A stretch of 22,337 bases of DNA from Firmicutes bacterium CAG:882 (GTDB lineage: Bacteria > Bacillota > Clostridia > Lachnospirales > Lachnospiraceae), in NCBI GenBank assembly GCA_000435595.1, contig FR895405.1, positions 1 to 22,337 of the forward strand. The letters run 5' to 3'. The translations under genes were made by a program, and so were the position numbers. How positions within the stretch are numbered: position 1 is the stretch's first letter; each line of letters starts with the position of its first letter. Of the stretch, positions 21,294 to 22,337 are shown one piece after another. Below the pieces are notes generated by a model. It was not told the DNA's origin, searched no databases, and saw only the letters and a program-made list of their open reading frames with translations.

Positions 21294-22283
21294 CTAGCAC
21301 ACAACATTGCTCTTATTTACGTTGCCGTTCTCGAATGCCACCGCATTTTCAAGTGTCGTGAGGCTTATAGCCTCGAGTGCTTCCTCCGTCAAAAAGCCCT
21401 GATGTGAGGTCACAATGACATTCGGGAATGAGAGCAGTCTTGCCGTCGTCGAGTGCTGGAGCACCTCATCCTCCCTGTTCTCAAAGACATTGCTCCCCTC
21501 CTCCTCGTACACATCAAGTCCGACTCCGAAGAATTTTTTCTCCCTTATACCCTCGATGAGATCGTTCGTTGCCACAAGCGCGCCTCTCGATGTGTTTACA
21601 AGAATAACATTGTCCTTCATTTTCTGAATCGTGTCCCTGCAGATAAGGTGGTAGGTGTCCTCCGTGAGCGGGCAGTGAAGCGATATGAGGTCACTCTCGG
21701 AAAGAACCTCGTCAAGACTCTTATAGGTCACAAAGTCGAGGCTCTTGTTCGGATACATGTCATACGCGATTACATTCATGCCGAAGCCGTGGCATATTCT
21801 GCACATTGCCGCGCCAATCTTACCTGTTCCGATAATTCCAGCCGTCTTTTTGTAAAAATTAATTCCGGTGAGACCGTTGAGGCTGAAATTGTTCTCCCTC
21901 ACCCTGATATAGCTCTTGTGAAGATGTCTGTTCACTCCAAGTGCAAGCGTCATGGCAAGCTCCGCCACCGCCTCCGGCGAATATCCCGGCACACGAAGCA
22001 CGGTTATACCGCGTTCCTTCGCCTTATCAATATCCACATTGTTAAAGCCCGCACATCGGAGAAGAATACACTTAACTCCCTCATCCGCAAGTCTGTCTAT
22101 AACCCCCGCGCTTAGATTGGAATTGACAAATGCGCACACAGCATCGGCTCCTCTTGAGAGCATGGCTGTCTTTTCCGTCAAATCCGCATCCTCATACTCA
22201 ATCTCCACATTCGGGAAATTTACATTACATCGCTCAAAAGATTCTCTGTCGTAAGGTTTGGTGTCATAAAATACAATCTTCAT
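21294..22283 (-). CDS. D-lactate dehydrogenase / D-2-hydroxyacid dehydrogenase
   Basis: A 329-residue D-isomer-specific 2-hydroxyacid dehydrogenase, the length of fermentative D-LDH. The NAD-binding glycines are in GIIGTGKIGAAMC. The catalytic residues appear as Arg in VNTSRGALV, Glu in GLDVYEEEG and His in VTSHQGFLT, and the order and spacing fit LdhA-type enzymes. It reduces pyruvate to D-lactate with NADH, regenerating NAD in fermentation; closely related 2-hydroxyacid dehydrogenases cannot be fully excluded. AGGAGG lies twelve bases before the ATG, a little far. The gene is convergent with the thioesterase gene. The family B element follows its stop codon, and no ordinary minus-strand terminator with a T-run was found between them. 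Confidence 0.9.
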   Translation of the reverse strand: MKIVFYDTKPYDRESFERCNVNFPNVEIEYEDADLTEKTAMLSRGADAVCAFVNSNLSAGVIDRLADEGVKCILLRCAGFNNVDIDKAKERGITVLRVPGYSPEAVAELAMTLALGVNRHLHKSYIRVRENNFSLNGLTGINFYKKTAGIIGTGKIGAAMCRICHGFGMNVIAYDMYPNKSLDFVTYKSLDEVLSESDLISLHCPLTEDTYHLICRDTIQKMKDNVILVNTSRGALVATNDLIEGIREKKFFGVGLDVYEEEGSNVFENREDEVLQHSTTARLLSFPNVIVTSHQGFLTEEALEAISLTTLENAVAFENGNVNKSNVVC

Positions 22284-22337
22284 ATTTATAGCAGTCCTCC
22301 TGTTTTGTAACTCCCACTGACATAAGCATCCCCCTTA

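Noticed and set aside
21453..22115. 220-codon plus-strand open frame opposite the D-lactate dehydrogenase gene
   Set aside because: It is a shadow of a strong minus-strand gene, favoured by that gene's codon use; it has no recognisable domain.

Overview
The window looks like chromosomal DNA from a spore-forming, moderately low-GC clostridium, most likely a Lachnospiraceae member. The reasons are a spoIIA sporulation operon, a T-box leader in front of a tRNA synthetase gene, strong AGGAGG-type ribosome binding sites, and lineage-typical families such as a DUF5685 protein and a DnaJ protein with a Cys-rich tail. No rRNA, tRNA, transposase, phage gene or CRISPR array was seen.

Layout. Every gene from 1 to 16.5 kb is on the minus strand. 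At the left edge lies spoIIAA-spoIIAB and the first 11 codons of sigF. Upstream of it (reading leftward) is a gene chain: membrane zinc-ribbon protein, DUF5685 protein, DnaJ/TPR protein, folC, a 47-residue protein and a zinc-ribbon/TPR membrane protein, the first three joined by stop/start overlaps. Next come a PLP aminotransferase plus hisC, an ABC exporter overlapping a FliB-like gene, aspS behind a complete T-box leader with a consensus promoter, and nudC with an S66 LD-carboxypeptidase. The S66 gene diverges from a plus-strand yitT gene through overlapping promoters. A membrane-anchored GNAT gene overlaps yitT tail to tail. The right end holds a periplasmic-sensor diguanylate cyclase, a hotdog thioesterase and a minus-strand D-lactate dehydrogenase. 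Apart from the spoIIA set the proteins are mostly housekeeping.

The most interesting content is intergenic. Family B is a 229-235 bp palindromic element present three times (8695-8929, 9040-9268 inverted, 21009-21243). Its arms differ between copies but stay self-complementary. Its core carries two consecutive hairpins, and all six hairpins show an NGGA tetraloop when read on one strand; two match the CsrA SELEX core ACARGGAUGU exactly. This suggests an undescribed multicopy RNA that could bind CsrA in a clostridium. Family A is a different element of exactly 139 bp (6060-6198 and 20212-20350), with compensatory changes in its stems and a conserved CGCTYTCGCTAC block; a divergent relative lies in the leader of the S66 gene. 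A further observation is that the aspS T-box appears to read an asparagine codon (AAC) rather than an aspartate codon.

Functions rest on motifs read by eye. No homology search or structure calculation was run.
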